A stretch of DNA of 64,000 nt from Chloroflexota bacterium. Lineage in GTDB: Bacteria; Chloroflexota; Anaerolineae; DTLA01. Every line of letters begins with the position of its first letter. Within the stretch, counting starts at the first letter, position 1. This document shows positions 1 to 9,535 of this stretch, piece by piece. The stretch spans positions 1 to 64,000 of the forward strand of contig JADBJK010000031.1 in the NCBI GenBank assembly GCA_014874485.1, given 5' to 3'. A program made the position numbers and the translations under genes. The notes under the pieces are model-generated. The model ran no database searches. It worked only from the letters and a program-made list of their open reading frames with translations, and was not told the DNA's origin.

Positions 1-30
1 TGCACTGCCCGCTCGCCGAGCACAAGGGGG

Positions 31-104
31 TTCTCACCGCAGAGCACGCGGGGACCGCAGAGATTTCTTGGATTCTCCGCGCTCTCTGTGTTCTCTGCGG
101 TGAA
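31..104. repeat. Imperfect palindromic intergenic repeat
   Basis: A stretch starting ACCGCAGAG (36-44) and ending CTCTGCGGTG (93-102) forms an inverted repeat around related 'gcagag/ctctg' words. A similar but more degenerate arrangement sits at 56083-56155. This looks like a dispersed intergenic palindrome family. It lies at the 3' end of the kinase-TPR gene and may also act as its terminator. Confidence 0.4.
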
Positions 105-149
105 CCAAGCCGACGGAACCCAACTCCATCGCAGGGCAGAAGCGCGGGC

Positions 150-3100
150 TCACCGGAGTTTGGCCAGGTCCGCCTGTGCCCTGGCCCATGCTGCACCCAG
201 CGACTGATCGCACTGGGTCGCTGCGGCCATCTCCGCCTCGGCACCGGCGCTGTTCCCCTGCGCGTGGTACGCCAGCGCCAACACGAAGTGCGCGCGCGGC
301 CACAGGGGCATCCGATTCGCCAGGTCCTGTGCCACGGCAACCGCCTTATCCAGCGCAGCCGACGACTCGGCGGTGGCTCCGCGCCGTGCCAGCGCCAGCC
401 CTCTCCGAATCTCCAGATTCACCGCCGACAGCGAAGCCTCATCGCCCGCCACCTGCCGCCCGTAATCCGGCAGCAGCGCAATCGCGGCCTCATAGGCAGC
501 CAGCGCGCCCTCCGCATCACCGCCGCGCAGGGCGATGTCGCCAAGCGCCTGCTGGGCCTCGGCGTTGACGGGCAGCGCCTTCAGCGCAGCCTGGAACTCG
601 CTTGTCGCAGCGACCAGGCGACCCCTGGCGTACTCCACCTTTCCCAGCAGCCCATGTGTCAGCGATAGGACAAGCGGCGGCATGTTCGGCACGCCCAGCA
701 CCAACTGCAATTGCGCCTCGGCTCCGTCTGGGTCATCCTGGCGCAGCAGGTAGTCGCCCGCAAAGAGATGGGCGAGCGCGTCCTCGGCGGGAGCAGCGCC
801 TAGTTCCCGATAGATGGCGGCGGCCTCGTCCGAGCGGCCCTTAGCTTCATAGGCCGATGCCAAGGCCGCCTTGTACAACGCCATACCCGGCGCCGCGGCG
901 ATAGCGGATTTCAGCGACTGCTCCATGTCGCTGAGGTTGCAGCGGCGGTACGCCACCCGCGCCAGGCCATAGTGCGCTTCCGCCGAATTGGGGTTCACCG
1001 CCAGCGCCGCGCGGTACTCGGTTTCCGCCTCGCCGTCGCGCCCCAGCAGCAGGTACAAGTTCCCCAGCGCAGCGCGGCTCTGCCAATCCTGCGCATCCAG
1101 CGCGACGGCCTTCTCATACTGCGCCACAGCCTCGTCCGTCTCGCCCAACACGGTGTGCAAGACGGCCATCTGGCGGCGCAGGGGCGCGCTGTCAGCAATC
1201 TTGGCCTGCTCGGTGTAGGCGGCCAGTGCATCCCGCAGCCTCCCCATCTGGACGTAGGCATCGCCTAGAGCCGCATACGCGAGGGCGGACTGTGGATTTG
1301 CTGCGAGGGCTTTTTGATACTCGGCGATGGCCGCATCGTACTGCTTCTGCTCGGCATAGACTTCGCCCAGGTAAACCCGCACGTCGGGGTTGTCCTCAAG
1401 GGCGAGCGCGCTGCGGTAGGCTTCGGCGGCCTTGTCCCAGTCCTGAAGCCGCCAGTAGGCGTTGCCCAGCGCCGTGTGGTAGGCCGCGTCATCAGGCGCG
1501 TACCGAACCGCCAGCGCATGCTCCGATGCCGAACGCTCATCCTCGCCCATGTCGGAGTACACAAGCCCCAACGAATAGTGAGCCTCGGCCAGGTCGGGCT
1601 TCAGGGCAACGGCGTCCTGCAACCGCTGCAGGGCATCCTCCAAATCGCCCTGCAAGTAGTACAGATTCCCAAGCATGTACAACGTGCTGGCATCTTGTGG
1701 CTCAATCCGACGGGCTTGCTCAAGCGCGTGGATGGCCGAGCCGTAGTCCTCCTGTCCGAAGTAGATGGAGGCCAGCAGCAAGTGCGCCGAGGGGTCGCAG
1801 GGCGCCAGCGCGGCAGCCTGCTTGAGTTCGGCGATGGCCTCTTGGGTCTTGGCGTGCTCCATGTAGAAAAGGCCCAGGAGCAGGTGCGCGTTGGCATCCT
1901 TCGGCCAGCCCGTCGCCCATGCCTTGTACTCGGCCTCCGCTTGATCAGCCTTGCCGCTCCAGTAATAGGCGTTGCCCAGACCCCAATGGACGCGGTAATC
2001 GTCTGGCTTCAGTGTGCTGGCGGCCTGGTACTCTGCGATGGCCTTATCGTACTCCCCAGCCGCCACGTAGGCATCGGCCAAGCCCAGATGCGCCTGGAAT
2101 GCATCCACCGCCTTGTCGCCCACGGCCTTCTGCCGCAGGGCGAGGGCCGTGCGGCGCGATTTCTCGGCATCGGCAGTCAAGCCCAGGGCCGATTGCACGG
2201 AACTCAGAAGTTCGTAGGGTTCAGGGCGATCGGGCGCCAACTCCGCCGCCCGCTGGAATTGCGCCAGGGCGTCCTCGTAGGCCCCTCGCTGGCGGTACAG
2301 GTCGCCGAGCAACATGTGCGCGTCGGCCACATCGGGCTGCAAGCGCACGGCCGCCTCGGCCTCGGCGATGGCCGCGTCCAACTGGCGCGCGGGCGTGCAC
2401 ACCTCCGCCAGCGCAATGGCCAGGTTGTAGTGGGCCTCGTAGGAATCGGGCTTCAAGGTCAACACTCGTCTCAAGTCTGCCACCGACTCGTCCAAACGCC
2501 CCATGGTGTACAGGACATACGACCGCTGGAAGTAAACCGCATCCGCTCGGACGATGGCAGCCCCGCCTGACTCGGAATGGGCGATGGCCTTGTCAAACAT
2601 CACAAGGGCGTGTTCCATATCCTTGTTGATGAAGAAAGCCATCCCGAGAATCGCCGTGGACACGTAGGCAACCTGTTGCGGGCCGTTCAGGGCGAACACC
2701 TCAAAGTCCGTCAGGGTCGCGGGCACGCGGACGAAGCGGGCCACATCGCTCACCCCCGCCTCGGGCGCGCCCACCAGTCCCCCCGACACGGCATAGAGCA
2801 GCGACTGGCCGATGAGGGGTAAGCCGACGGCCTCGTGGCTAACGGTTGGCACGCGAAGGGCCTCGGCCCGGATGCTGACACCCCGCGAGTCGTACCACCC
2901 CCAGATGACCAAGGTGGCCTTGTGTGCCACTCCCGCCGCCCGTGCTGCGCCCGCGCTGTCATACGCCTCATGCGTTCGCACCACCCGCACCGTCGTCTCC
3001 AGCCCTGTGAGTTCGCTTTCAAGGTACTGCTCAAAATGCCCGGCGAAGTCTACCCAGGGCAGCGTTGCGTCGGTTCGGCGGATATCCGCGAGAACGACGA

Positions 3101-4352
3101 TGTAGCCACTCGGCGGGCGCAGGCGGTTGTATGCGGACCATGTGCCCCAGATCAGCCCCGCCGCCGCAATGACGCCGAACACCGCAAAGGCCCGCCTGCG
3201 CCGCACCCCTGCGGGCGTCCGCAACGCCGCCACCAGCGCCAGCCCCGCGCCCGCCAGGAACAGCGGCACAATCACATACGGGAAATACTTGGTCAGGGGC
3301 GCGATGGGAGACAGGATTACCTTGAACAGTTGGCCCACCATCTGGTACGCGGCGAACACGATGCTGATGATGCCCAGGATCACCGCCAACCGGCTGCGGA
3401 AGTCGCTGGGGGCTTCCTGCACCGAAGGCGCAGCCTTGCCTGCCAGCGGCGCGATCACCCCGACCATGCGGGCCAGTTTCACCAGCCAGTCCTCTTTGGG
3501 CCTGGCAGGCGCTTCCCCCTGCGCCGGGGCAGGTTTGGTCGTCAGTGCGGACTTGAAAGCACGCGCCAGTTCCCCCGCGCTACGGAAACGCTCGGCGGGG
3601 TCCTTGCCCAGCGCCCGCAGGATCACCGGTTCCGCCGACTCCGGCAGGTCCGGGGCGAATTGCCGCGGGGGCGGTGGGGGCGCGCCCTTGTGCTGCTCCA
3701 CAACCGCTTCATAAGTCGGCCCTTGAAACGGGACGTGCCCCGTTACCATTTCGTACAGCAGCACCCCCAGGCAGTACACGTCGCTGGCAGCCGTCGGCGT
3801 TTCGCCTGCGGCCTGCTCCGGCGACATGTACGTGGCGGGGATCGCATCGCCGACGCCGAGGCGGGCCAGTGTCCTGGCGACGCCGAAGTCGGTGAGAACG
3901 GGCTCGCCCGCGGTGGTAAACAGCACATTCCCCGGCTTCACCGCGCCATGCACCACCCCGTGGGCATGGGCGTGATCCAGGGCCGCCGCAACGCCGTCCA
4001 GGATGCGCGTTGCCTCCTGCAAGGGCAGCATGCGCCCTGCCTGCCGCAACTCGGCGAGGCGGTCGCGCAGCGTGCCCCCGCTCAGGTATTCGGTTACGAT
4101 GAACGGAGCCCCATCCTCCGATGTGTCAAAATCGTAGAACGGGACGATGTTGGGGTGGCGCAGGGCAGCGATCCGCACGGCCTCGGCCCGGAATGCGTCC
4201 GCGAAAGGTCCCCCAGGAGGTGCAGGTGTGAGGAAAACCTTGATAGCAACCCGGCGGTCCAATACCGGGTCCGTTGCCTCGTACACTTCAGCACGCTCGC
4301 TACGGTGAACGAGCCGCGTCGCCACGTACTTGCCAAACCGCTGTGCACCCAT
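150..4352 (-). CDS. Ser/Thr kinase-like (probable pseudokinase) membrane protein with many TPR repeats
   Basis: About 1400 aa. Residues ~7-275 have a Hanks-type protein kinase fold: VAIK lysine K38, activation-segment DFG at 155-157, then a TYMSPEQ motif. Two catalytic elements are degenerate. The glycine-rich loop has no glycines (LVHRSERAEVY), and the catalytic loop reads H135-G-A137-V-K-P, so the HRD aspartate is alanine. Three hydrophobic segments follow (~residues 330-425), then a soluble region, then a C-terminal half of roughly 17 tandem TPR units (~610-1390). Start chosen at the ATG on 4352-4350 because GGGAGGGG precedes it. The frame stays open upstream to 4913 but that part lacks an RBS and kinase similarity. 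Inferred role: membrane-anchored signalling scaffold that binds nucleotide or partners, not an active kinase. Confidence 0.85.
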   Translation of the reverse strand: MGAQRFGKYVATRLVHRSERAEVYEATDPVLDRRVAIKVFLTPAPPGGPFADAFRAEAVRIAALRHPNIVPFYDFDTSEDGAPFIVTEYLSGGTLRDRLAELRQAGRMLPLQEATRILDGVAAALDHAHAHGVVHGAVKPGNVLFTTAGEPVLTDFGVARTLARLGVGDAIPATYMSPEQAAGETPTAASDVYCLGVLLYEMVTGHVPFQGPTYEAVVEQHKGAPPPPPRQFAPDLPESAEPVILRALGKDPAERFRSAGELARAFKSALTTKPAPAQGEAPARPKEDWLVKLARMVGVIAPLAGKAAPSVQEAPSDFRSRLAVILGIISIVFAAYQMVGQLFKVILSPIAPLTKYFPYVIVPLFLAGAGLALVAALRTPAGVRRRRAFAVFGVIAAAGLIWGTWSAYNRLRPPSGYIVVLADIRRTDATLPWVDFAGHFEQYLESELTGLETTVRVVRTHEAYDSAGAARAAGVAHKATLVIWGWYDSRGVSIRAEALRVPTVSHEAVGLPLIGQSLLYAVSGGLVGAPEAGVSDVARFVRVPATLTDFEVFALNGPQQVAYVSTAILGMAFFINKDMEHALVMFDKAIAHSESGGAAIVRADAVYFQRSYVLYTMGRLDESVADLRRVLTLKPDSYEAHYNLAIALAEVCTPARQLDAAIAEAEAAVRLQPDVADAHMLLGDLYRQRGAYEDALAQFQRAAELAPDRPEPYELLSSVQSALGLTADAEKSRRTALALRQKAVGDKAVDAFQAHLGLADAYVAAGEYDKAIAEYQAASTLKPDDYRVHWGLGNAYYWSGKADQAEAEYKAWATGWPKDANAHLLLGLFYMEHAKTQEAIAELKQAAALAPCDPSAHLLLASIYFGQEDYGSAIHALEQARRIEPQDASTLYMLGNLYYLQGDLEDALQRLQDAVALKPDLAEAHYSLGLVYSDMGEDERSASEHALAVRYAPDDAAYHTALGNAYWRLQDWDKAAEAYRSALALEDNPDVRVYLGEVYAEQKQYDAAIAEYQKALAANPQSALAYAALGDAYVQMGRLRDALAAYTEQAKIADSAPLRRQMAVLHTVLGETDEAVAQYEKAVALDAQDWQSRAALGNLYLLLGRDGEAETEYRAALAVNPNSAEAHYGLARVAYRRCNLSDMEQSLKSAIAAAPGMALYKAALASAYEAKGRSDEAAAIYRELGAAPAEDALAHLFAGDYLLRQDDPDGAEAQLQLVLGVPNMPPLVLSLTHGLLGKVEYARGRLVAATSEFQAALKALPVNAEAQQALGDIALRGGDAEGALAAYEAAIALLPDYGRQVAGDEASLSAVNLEIRRGLALARRGATAESSAALDKAVAVAQDLANRMPLWPRAHFVLALAYHAQGNSAGAEAEMAAATQCDQSLGAAWARAQADLAKLR

Positions 4353-4694
4353 ATCCCCCTCCCAGTGCCACCAGGGCAGGCTCACATCACCAGATTGACA
4401 CACCCGACTGACAAATGACCGACACGACCCAGCCCCGAACCGCGCCGCAGGATAGCACGCCCCTGCTCGGACGTCAAAGCCGCCTGCGAGTGCCTCGCGT
4501 TTCGGTGCCAGCGCCTGTTGAGAATTGCCGTTTCCCACACCCTCCCCTTTTCTGCGGGCGGAGAGGAAAGGGGAGGGCCGGGTGGGAATAGGTGAGGTCA
4601 AGCAGACCCATCGCTGTACGTCAGGCGGCGAAAGAGGCTGCCCATCGCAGCAGGCTCGCCCCCAAACCGACATGCACCCTGCATCGGCGGCGGA
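4353..4694. other. Intergenic region with strong hairpin
   Basis: This spacer separates divergent genes. No convincing ORF is seen. A strong inverted repeat, CCCTCCCCTTT at 4540-4550 against AAAGGGGAGGG at 4567-4577, forms an 11-bp stem with a 16-nt loop. No U-tract follows, so it is more likely a mobile palindrome than a terminator. Confidence 0.4.
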
Positions 4695-4724
4695 TTGACA
4701 CCCCTGCCCCATGCCGCGTATACT
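4695..4724 (+). promoter_or_regulatory. Sigma-70 type promoter for the DJ-1-like gene
   Basis: TTGACA at 4695-4700, an 18-nt spacer, and TATACT at 4719-4724. Transcription would start near 4731, about 37 nt before the ATG at 4768. Confidence 0.7.
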
Positions 4725-4767
4725 ACAACCGCCAACGTGCAAATCCCACACACAAGGAGGTAACGCA

Positions 4768-5541
4768 ATGACGCTCAAAGGCAAACGCATCGCCGTCCTG
4801 GCCGAGGAGATGTACCAGGAACTGGAACTGTGGTACCCCGCTCTCCGCATGCGCGAGGCCGGCGCCGAGGTCAAGATCATCGGCACGGGCAGCAGCCCCA
4901 CGTATGCATCCAAGCACGGCTACCCCGTTACCGTGGACGCAGCGGCCGACCAGGTGTCCAGCGCCGACTTTGACGCGGTCATCATCCCCGGCGGCTACGC
5001 GCCCGACCGCATGCGCCGCTACCCCGCCGTGCTCAAGTTGGTGCGCGAGGTCTTTGAGCGCGGAGGGGTCATCGCCGCCATCTGCCACGCCGGCTGGGTG
5101 CCCATCTCCGCCGGCATCCTCAAGGGGCGGCGGGTAACCAGTGTCCCCGCCATCAAGGACGACATGGTGAACGCCGGCGCGACCTGGGTGGACGAACCCG
5201 TAGTGCGCGACGGGAACCTCATCACGTCCCGGATGCCCGACGACCTCCCCTTCTTCTGCAATGCCATCATCCAGGCGCTGGGAGGCGGAGAGGTCAACGC
5301 CGACATCGTGGAGACAACGACGGCAAAGGAGGCGCTCGCCATTGCCATCCGCTCGGAGGAGCAGGCCGCCGCCTTCTACAAGGCCGCCGTGAAGCGCACC
5401 AATGACCCCGACGCGAAGATCCTGTTTGAAGAACTGGCCAAGGAGGAACTGGGGCACAAGGCGAGGCTGGAGAAGGAGTACGCCCACCTCAGCGGCGACC
5501 CCAACTGGGCGCGCTACGCGCTGTGGGCGCATCACCCATAG
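4768..5541 (+). CDS. DJ-1/PfpI-family protein fused to a ferritin-like (rubrerythrin-type) tail
   Basis: 257 aa. Residues 1-~180 are a DJ-1/PfpI glutamine-amidotransferase-like domain with the nucleophile elbow AAIC106HAG and Glu18. These are the same positions as in human DJ-1, although this is a bacterial YhbO/PfpI-like protein. Such proteins act as stress-induced deglycases, glyoxalases or proteases; which one cannot be read from sequence. The last ~70 residues (KEALAIAIRSEEQAAAFY ... EELAKEELGHKARLEKEY) look like half a rubrerythrin/ferritin-like four-helix bundle with E and ExxH metal-ligand spacing. Start ATG has AAGGAGG 8 nt upstream. The gene stands alone behind its own promoter. Confidence 0.85.
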   Translation: MTLKGKRIAVLAEEMYQELELWYPALRMREAGAEVKIIGTGSSPTYASKHGYPVTVDAAADQVSSADFDAVIIPGGYAPDRMRRYPAVLKLVREVFERGGVIAAICHAGWVPISAGILKGRRVTSVPAIKDDMVNAGATWVDEPVVRDGNLITSRMPDDLPFFCNAIIQALGGGEVNADIVETTTAKEALAIAIRSEEQAAAFYKAAVKRTNDPDAKILFEELAKEELGHKARLEKEYAHLSGDPNWARYALWAHHP

Positions 5542-5703
5542 GTAGGGTTGCCCCCTGCGGCGCGGCGTGGTGTGTACGACCCGCCGCGCCGCCCAATCCA
5601 CAAGCGACCGGCTGCGTTCCTTCGAGTGCACGCCTGCCCCCCCTTTGAACCTGTGCGGTCAGGTGCAGGTATATTGAAAAACGGCAGGCGAGGAGGAATC
5701 CGT

Positions 5704-6621
5704 TTGAGTGAGGCTGCTGTTCAGGTTGTAAACTTCCGCAAGCGCTACGGCCCCGTCGTGGCGGTAGACAACATCAGTTTTGAGGTGAGTCGCGGCGAGA
5801 TCTTCGGGCTACTGGGCCCCAATGGCGCCGGGAAAACGAGCACGCTGGAAGCCCTGGAGGGGCTTCGGTCTGCCGACGGCGGAACACTGCGCGTTATGGG
5901 CGTAGACCCGACGCGAGAAGCCCACAAATTGCGGGATATTATCGGCGTACAACTCCAGACCTCCGGCTTGCCTGGGAGCATGACTGTGCGCGAGGCGATG
6001 CGTTTCTTCTGCGCGTATCACCGCGTGCCCGAACGCGTGGATCTGCTCCAGCGGCTTGGCCTCAGCGAGAAAATGTCGGCTCAGTACGCGACCCTGTCCA
6101 CCGGCCAACAGCGGCGGCTTTCGCTGGCGCTTGCCGTCGCCCACAATCCACCTGTCGTGTTCCTGGACGAGCCAACAGCAGGGCTGGATGTGGCAACGCG
6201 AATAGACTTGCACGAGATGATGCGCGAACTGCGCGCAACGGGGACGACCATCGTCCTTGCCACGCATGACATGGCCGAAGCCGAGAAGATGTGCGACCGC
6301 GTCGCCATCCTGCTGCGCGGGAGGATCGCCGCTATCGGCACGCCGCGCGAACTGACGGCAACCGGGTCAGGCTTCACCAAGGTGTCCGTACGAACAGAGA
6401 AAGGAAGCCTTACCCGCTCCGACGCTGCGTTTCCCGGTGTCGCACGGAAGACTGTTCAGGAGGATTACGTCGTGTACTTTACGACAAGCGTTGGCGCAAC
6501 CCTCTCTGCCATCCTTGCCCACATTGAAGCCAATGGCGACCCCCTGATTGACCTGCGAGTGGAGCGGCCCACGCTGGAGGAGCGGTTCCTGGAGATCACC
6601 AACGGCGGAGGAGCCCGATGA
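5704..6621 (+). CDS. ABC transporter ATP-binding protein (ABC-2 export type)
   Basis: 305 aa. Cytosolic ATPase of a two-component exporter. Walker A GPNGAGKTS, signature LSTGQQRR in place of LSGGQ, Walker B VVFLDEP and an H-loop (ATHD) are all present in order. A C-terminal extension (~220-305) is typical of DrrA/NatA-like exporters. A TTG start at 5704 is chosen because GAGGAGG lies 7 nt before it. The open frame runs further upstream from 5548 but without an RBS. The stop overlaps the permease start in an ATGA, indicating translational coupling. Substrate (drug, lipid or sodium) is unknown. Confidence 0.85.
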   Translation: MSEAAVQVVNFRKRYGPVVAVDNISFEVSRGEIFGLLGPNGAGKTSTLEALEGLRSADGGTLRVMGVDPTREAHKLRDIIGVQLQTSGLPGSMTVREAMRFFCAYHRVPERVDLLQRLGLSEKMSAQYATLSTGQQRRLSLALAVAHNPPVVFLDEPTAGLDVATRIDLHEMMRELRATGTTIVLATHDMAEAEKMCDRVAILLRGRIAAIGTPRELTATGSGFTKVSVRTEKGSLTRSDAAFPGVARKTVQEDYVVYFTTSVGATLSAILAHIEANGDPLIDLRVERPTLEERFLEITNGGGAR

Positions 6622-7427
6622 GAGCATTCGCAACCCACTTCGCCTTTGAGTTCCGCACCGGCCTGCGCGACAAGAACTTGCTGCTGCTGAACTATCTGTT
6701 CCCCCTGGGGTTCTACGTGATGATGGGCGTCATGATGGGGCAAATCAACCCGTTGTTCATTCAGACCATGATCCCAGCCATGGCCGTGTTCGCCATTCTG
6801 TCGGCGACAGTGCTTGGGCTGCCCAACCCGCTGGTGGAAGGGCGAGAGAACGGCGTCTTCCGTTCGTTCAAGATCAACGGCGTGCCCTCGCTGTCCATCC
6901 TGAGCATCCCGGCGACGACCACCGCCTTCCATGCCATCATCGCTTGTTTCGTCATCGCGCTGACGGCCAAACCGCTGTTCAGCGCCCCTGCGCCGGTCAA
7001 CTGGCTCGCCTTTGCGTTACTCTGTGTGCTGGCGGCATTCACCTGTGCGGGGTTGGGCGCGCTCATCGGCGTCGTATCGGCGAACACCCGAGTAACCATC
7101 CTGTGGTCACAACTCATCTACCTGCCGTCCATGATGTTGAGCGGGATGATGGTGCCAACAAGCATGCTCCCCGTGGCTCTCCGCAAGGTGGGAATGCTCT
7201 TGCCTTCCACCTACGCGATGCACGCATTCCAAGGGCTGGCCCAGGGACAGACGACTGACATCCAGCCCTGGGCTGCCGTAGGCATCCTTGTAGCCGGTGG
7301 CATCCTGGCCTTCGGCCTGGCCCTGTACCTGTTCAGTTGGGACAGCCGCAACACGACAAGGCGCGGACATCCGGCGCTGGCCATGCTGGCGCTCCTGCCA
7401 TACATCGTAGGAGCCGTCATCTTTTAG
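6618..7427 (+). CDS. ABC-2 type transporter permease
   Basis: 269 aa with about six hydrophobic segments. It begins with a cytoplasmic amphipathic stretch (FEFRTGLRDKNLLLLNYLFPL), as in DrrB/YadH-type permeases, and contains the loop LPSMMLSGMMVPTSMLP seen near the fifth helix of ABC-2 exporters. It partners the ATPase encoded immediately upstream, with which it overlaps by 4 nt. Two such permeases plus two ATPases would form the exporter. Substrate is not evident. Confidence 0.85.
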   Translation: MRAFATHFAFEFRTGLRDKNLLLLNYLFPLGFYVMMGVMMGQINPLFIQTMIPAMAVFAILSATVLGLPNPLVEGRENGVFRSFKINGVPSLSILSIPATTTAFHAIIACFVIALTAKPLFSAPAPVNWLAFALLCVLAAFTCAGLGALIGVVSANTRVTILWSQLIYLPSMMLSGMMVPTSMLPVALRKVGMLLPSTYAMHAFQGLAQGQTTDIQPWAAVGILVAGGILAFGLALYLFSWDSRNTTRRGHPALAMLALLPYIVGAVIF

Positions 7428-7502
7428 ACGCACGCCCACCTCGCCTGGGCGCGGACGACCACGTCCAGGCCAGGATACGAGCACCGAGGCCAAGGAGGCA
7501 TC

Positions 7503-8318
7503 ATGCCCGAATACCCCGACATCTACATTCTGGCCCGCAGCATGAACCAAGCCCTGCACGGCCTCACCATCGCCGACGCGCAGGTGAATCAGCCCAAGTG
7601 CGTGAACCTGCCACCGGAGGGCTTCCGCCAGGCCGTCGTGGGGCGAACGTTCCGTGAAGTCGGGCAGAGGGGCAAGTGGGCATTGGCAACGCTGGACGGC
7701 GGCTACACCCTGGCGCTGAACCTGGGCATGGGAGGCGAGGTGCGACTGCATCGCGCGGACGAGACACCCGACCCCACGCGCGAGCGCGTCGTGTTCCGCC
7801 TGTCCGATGGCACGCAACTCTGGATACACTTCTGGTGGTTCGGCAGCGTGCACGTCGTTCCGCCGGGACAGTTGAACACGCACCCCCAGATCGGCAAACT
7901 CGGCGCCGACCCGATGGCCGAGGACTTCACCCCGCAGCGTCTGGCCGAGATGCTGAAGGGGCGGCGCGGGGCCATCAAGAAGTACCTGCTGGACCAGTCG
8001 TTCATCGCGGGCATCGGCAACGTGTACGTCCAGGACATCCTGTGGCACGCGCGGCTGCACCCACTGCTCCCCGCCCACACGCTGGATACCGCCGACGTGG
8101 AGCGGCTGCACGGGGCGATCCGCCGCGTGTTGGAGGAGGGCATCCGCTGGGGCGGCGGTCCCGGCGAGCAGGACATCTGGGGCAACAAGGGCACGTATCA
8201 CGAGCACCTGCAGGTGGGCTATCGCACCGGGAAGCCCTGCCCGGCCTGTGGCACACCTGTGGAAGAACTGCGGGTCGGCTCCACCACGAGTTACATCTGC
8301 CCGCACTGCCAGGTCTGA
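7503..8318 (+). CDS. Fpg/Nei-family DNA glycosylase
   Basis: 271 aa, the usual size for formamidopyrimidine-DNA glycosylase/endonuclease VIII. The N-terminus MPEYPDI matches the MPELPE family start: Pro2 would be the Schiff-base nucleophile and Glu3 the acid. RGKW (~58-61) supplies the conserved beta-hairpin lysine. The helix-two-turn-helix region holds GIGNVYVQDILWHARLHP, and a C-terminal zinc finger CPACG...CPHC ends the protein. Base-excision repair of oxidised purines or pyrimidines is expected. The Tyr4 and Asp6 substitutions make the Fpg versus Nei choice uncertain. AAGGAGG precedes the ATG. Confidence 0.88.
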   Translation: MPEYPDIYILARSMNQALHGLTIADAQVNQPKCVNLPPEGFRQAVVGRTFREVGQRGKWALATLDGGYTLALNLGMGGEVRLHRADETPDPTRERVVFRLSDGTQLWIHFWWFGSVHVVPPGQLNTHPQIGKLGADPMAEDFTPQRLAEMLKGRRGAIKKYLLDQSFIAGIGNVYVQDILWHARLHPLLPAHTLDTADVERLHGAIRRVLEEGIRWGGGPGEQDIWGNKGTYHEHLQVGYRTGKPCPACGTPVEELRVGSTTSYICPHCQV

Positions 8319-8365
8319 CACCGCACCACGAAGCGACGAGGGCCTGGGTCTTGAGGCCAGCAGCC

Positions 8366-9535
8366 ATGAGCCTTCTGCTCCACAACGCCACGCTCATCAC
8401 CCCCACCGCGCAGGTGGACGATGGCGCAGTCCTCATCTCGGACGACGGCCGCATCGCCTACGCAGGCCCTGCCAGCGACGCGCCCCGCTTTCGCGGTGAG
8501 CGCATGGACGTGCAGGGCTGCATCGTTGCCCCAGGCTTCATAGACATCCACACCCACGGCGGGAACGGGATCGCATTCGGCGAGAGCGGCGACGCCGCGG
8601 GCGAACTCCGCGCCTATGCCGAGTGGGTCGTGCGCCACGGCGTAACGGGCTTCCTGTGCTCCCTCACCGCGCCCAACGCGGATGCGCTGCGCCAGACCGT
8701 CCGCGCCTTCGCCGACGCGCTGGCGCAGGGGACAAGCGGCGCGGAAGCCCTGGGCCTGTACCTGGAAGGGCCGTTCCTGAACCCCGCCAGAAGGGGCGCG
8801 ATCCCCTCGCCGTGGCTCCGCAATCCAAATCTGGACGAGGTGGACGACCTGATTCGCGCGGGGCGCGGCTGGATTCGCATGGTTACGCTGGCCCCGGAAC
8901 TGCCGGGTGCAGCCGAAGCCGCCGCGAGATTCCGGCAGGCGGGCGCGGTCGTCGCCATGGGGCACACCGACGCCGACTGCGAGACGGCCGCTGCCGCCCT
9001 GCGCGGGCCTTTCTCCCACGTAACGCACGCCTTCAACGCCATGCGCGGGTTCCACCACCGCGAGCCGGGCGCCCTGGGGGCCGTCCTCGCCTCGGACGGG
9101 GCAACCGCCGAACTCATCGCCGACGGCGTCCATGTCCACCCCGCTGCCATGCGCGTGCTCCTGCGCTGCCTGGGGGCAGAGCGCATCGTACTTGTAACAG
9201 ACGCATCGCCCGGGGCGGAGCTGCCCGATGGAAGTTACAGGTGGCTGGGGCAGACGGTGCGCGTGCAGCACGGCCACGCCACGCTCCCGGACGGCGGCCT
9301 GGCAGGCAGCGTGGCCACGCTGGATCAATGCGTGCGCAACGCGGCGACGCTCATCGGCATACCGCTGGCGGATGCCATCCGCATGGCGACGCTGAACCCC
9401 GCCCGCGTGCTGGGATTGCACGGCCGCACGGGGCAGTTGTCGCCGGGACTGGCCGCCAACCTCGCGGTGCTGGACGGCGCGGGAAACGTAGTGGCCACTT
9501 TCGTTCAGGGCAGGCTGTTCACACCTGGCCGCTGA
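8366..9535 (+). CDS. nagA: N-acetylglucosamine-6-phosphate deacetylase
   Basis: 389 aa amidohydrolase. It removes acetate from GlcNAc-6-P to give glucosamine-6-P in amino-sugar and cell-wall recycling. Family motifs in order: GFIDIHTHGGNG (metal-binding strand), LEGPFLNP, GHTDA, THAFNAM with the second His ligand, and LVTDA containing the catalytic Asp. ATG at 8366 is chosen because homologues begin at the following MSLLLHNATL-type strand; the RBS is weak. The 3' end overlaps the convergent LarA-like gene by 17 bp. No nagB is in the window. Confidence 0.9.
   Translation: MSLLLHNATLITPTAQVDDGAVLISDDGRIAYAGPASDAPRFRGERMDVQGCIVAPGFIDIHTHGGNGIAFGESGDAAGELRAYAEWVVRHGVTGFLCSLTAPNADALRQTVRAFADALAQGTSGAEALGLYLEGPFLNPARRGAIPSPWLRNPNLDEVDDLIRAGRGWIRMVTLAPELPGAAEAAARFRQAGAVVAMGHTDADCETAAAALRGPFSHVTHAFNAMRGFHHREPGALGAVLASDGATAELIADGVHVHPAAMRVLLRCLGAERIVLVTDASPGAELPDGSYRWLGQTVRVQHGHATLPDGGLAGSVATLDQCVRNAATLIGIPLADAIRMATLNPARVLGLHGRTGQLSPGLAANLAVLDGAGNVVATFVQGRLFTPGR

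Noticed and set aside
4353..4913. N-terminal extension of the kinase-TPR frame up to 4913
   Set aside because: No RBS, low-complexity translation, overlaps the divergent promoter and start of the DJ-1-like gene; a good RBS supports 4352.
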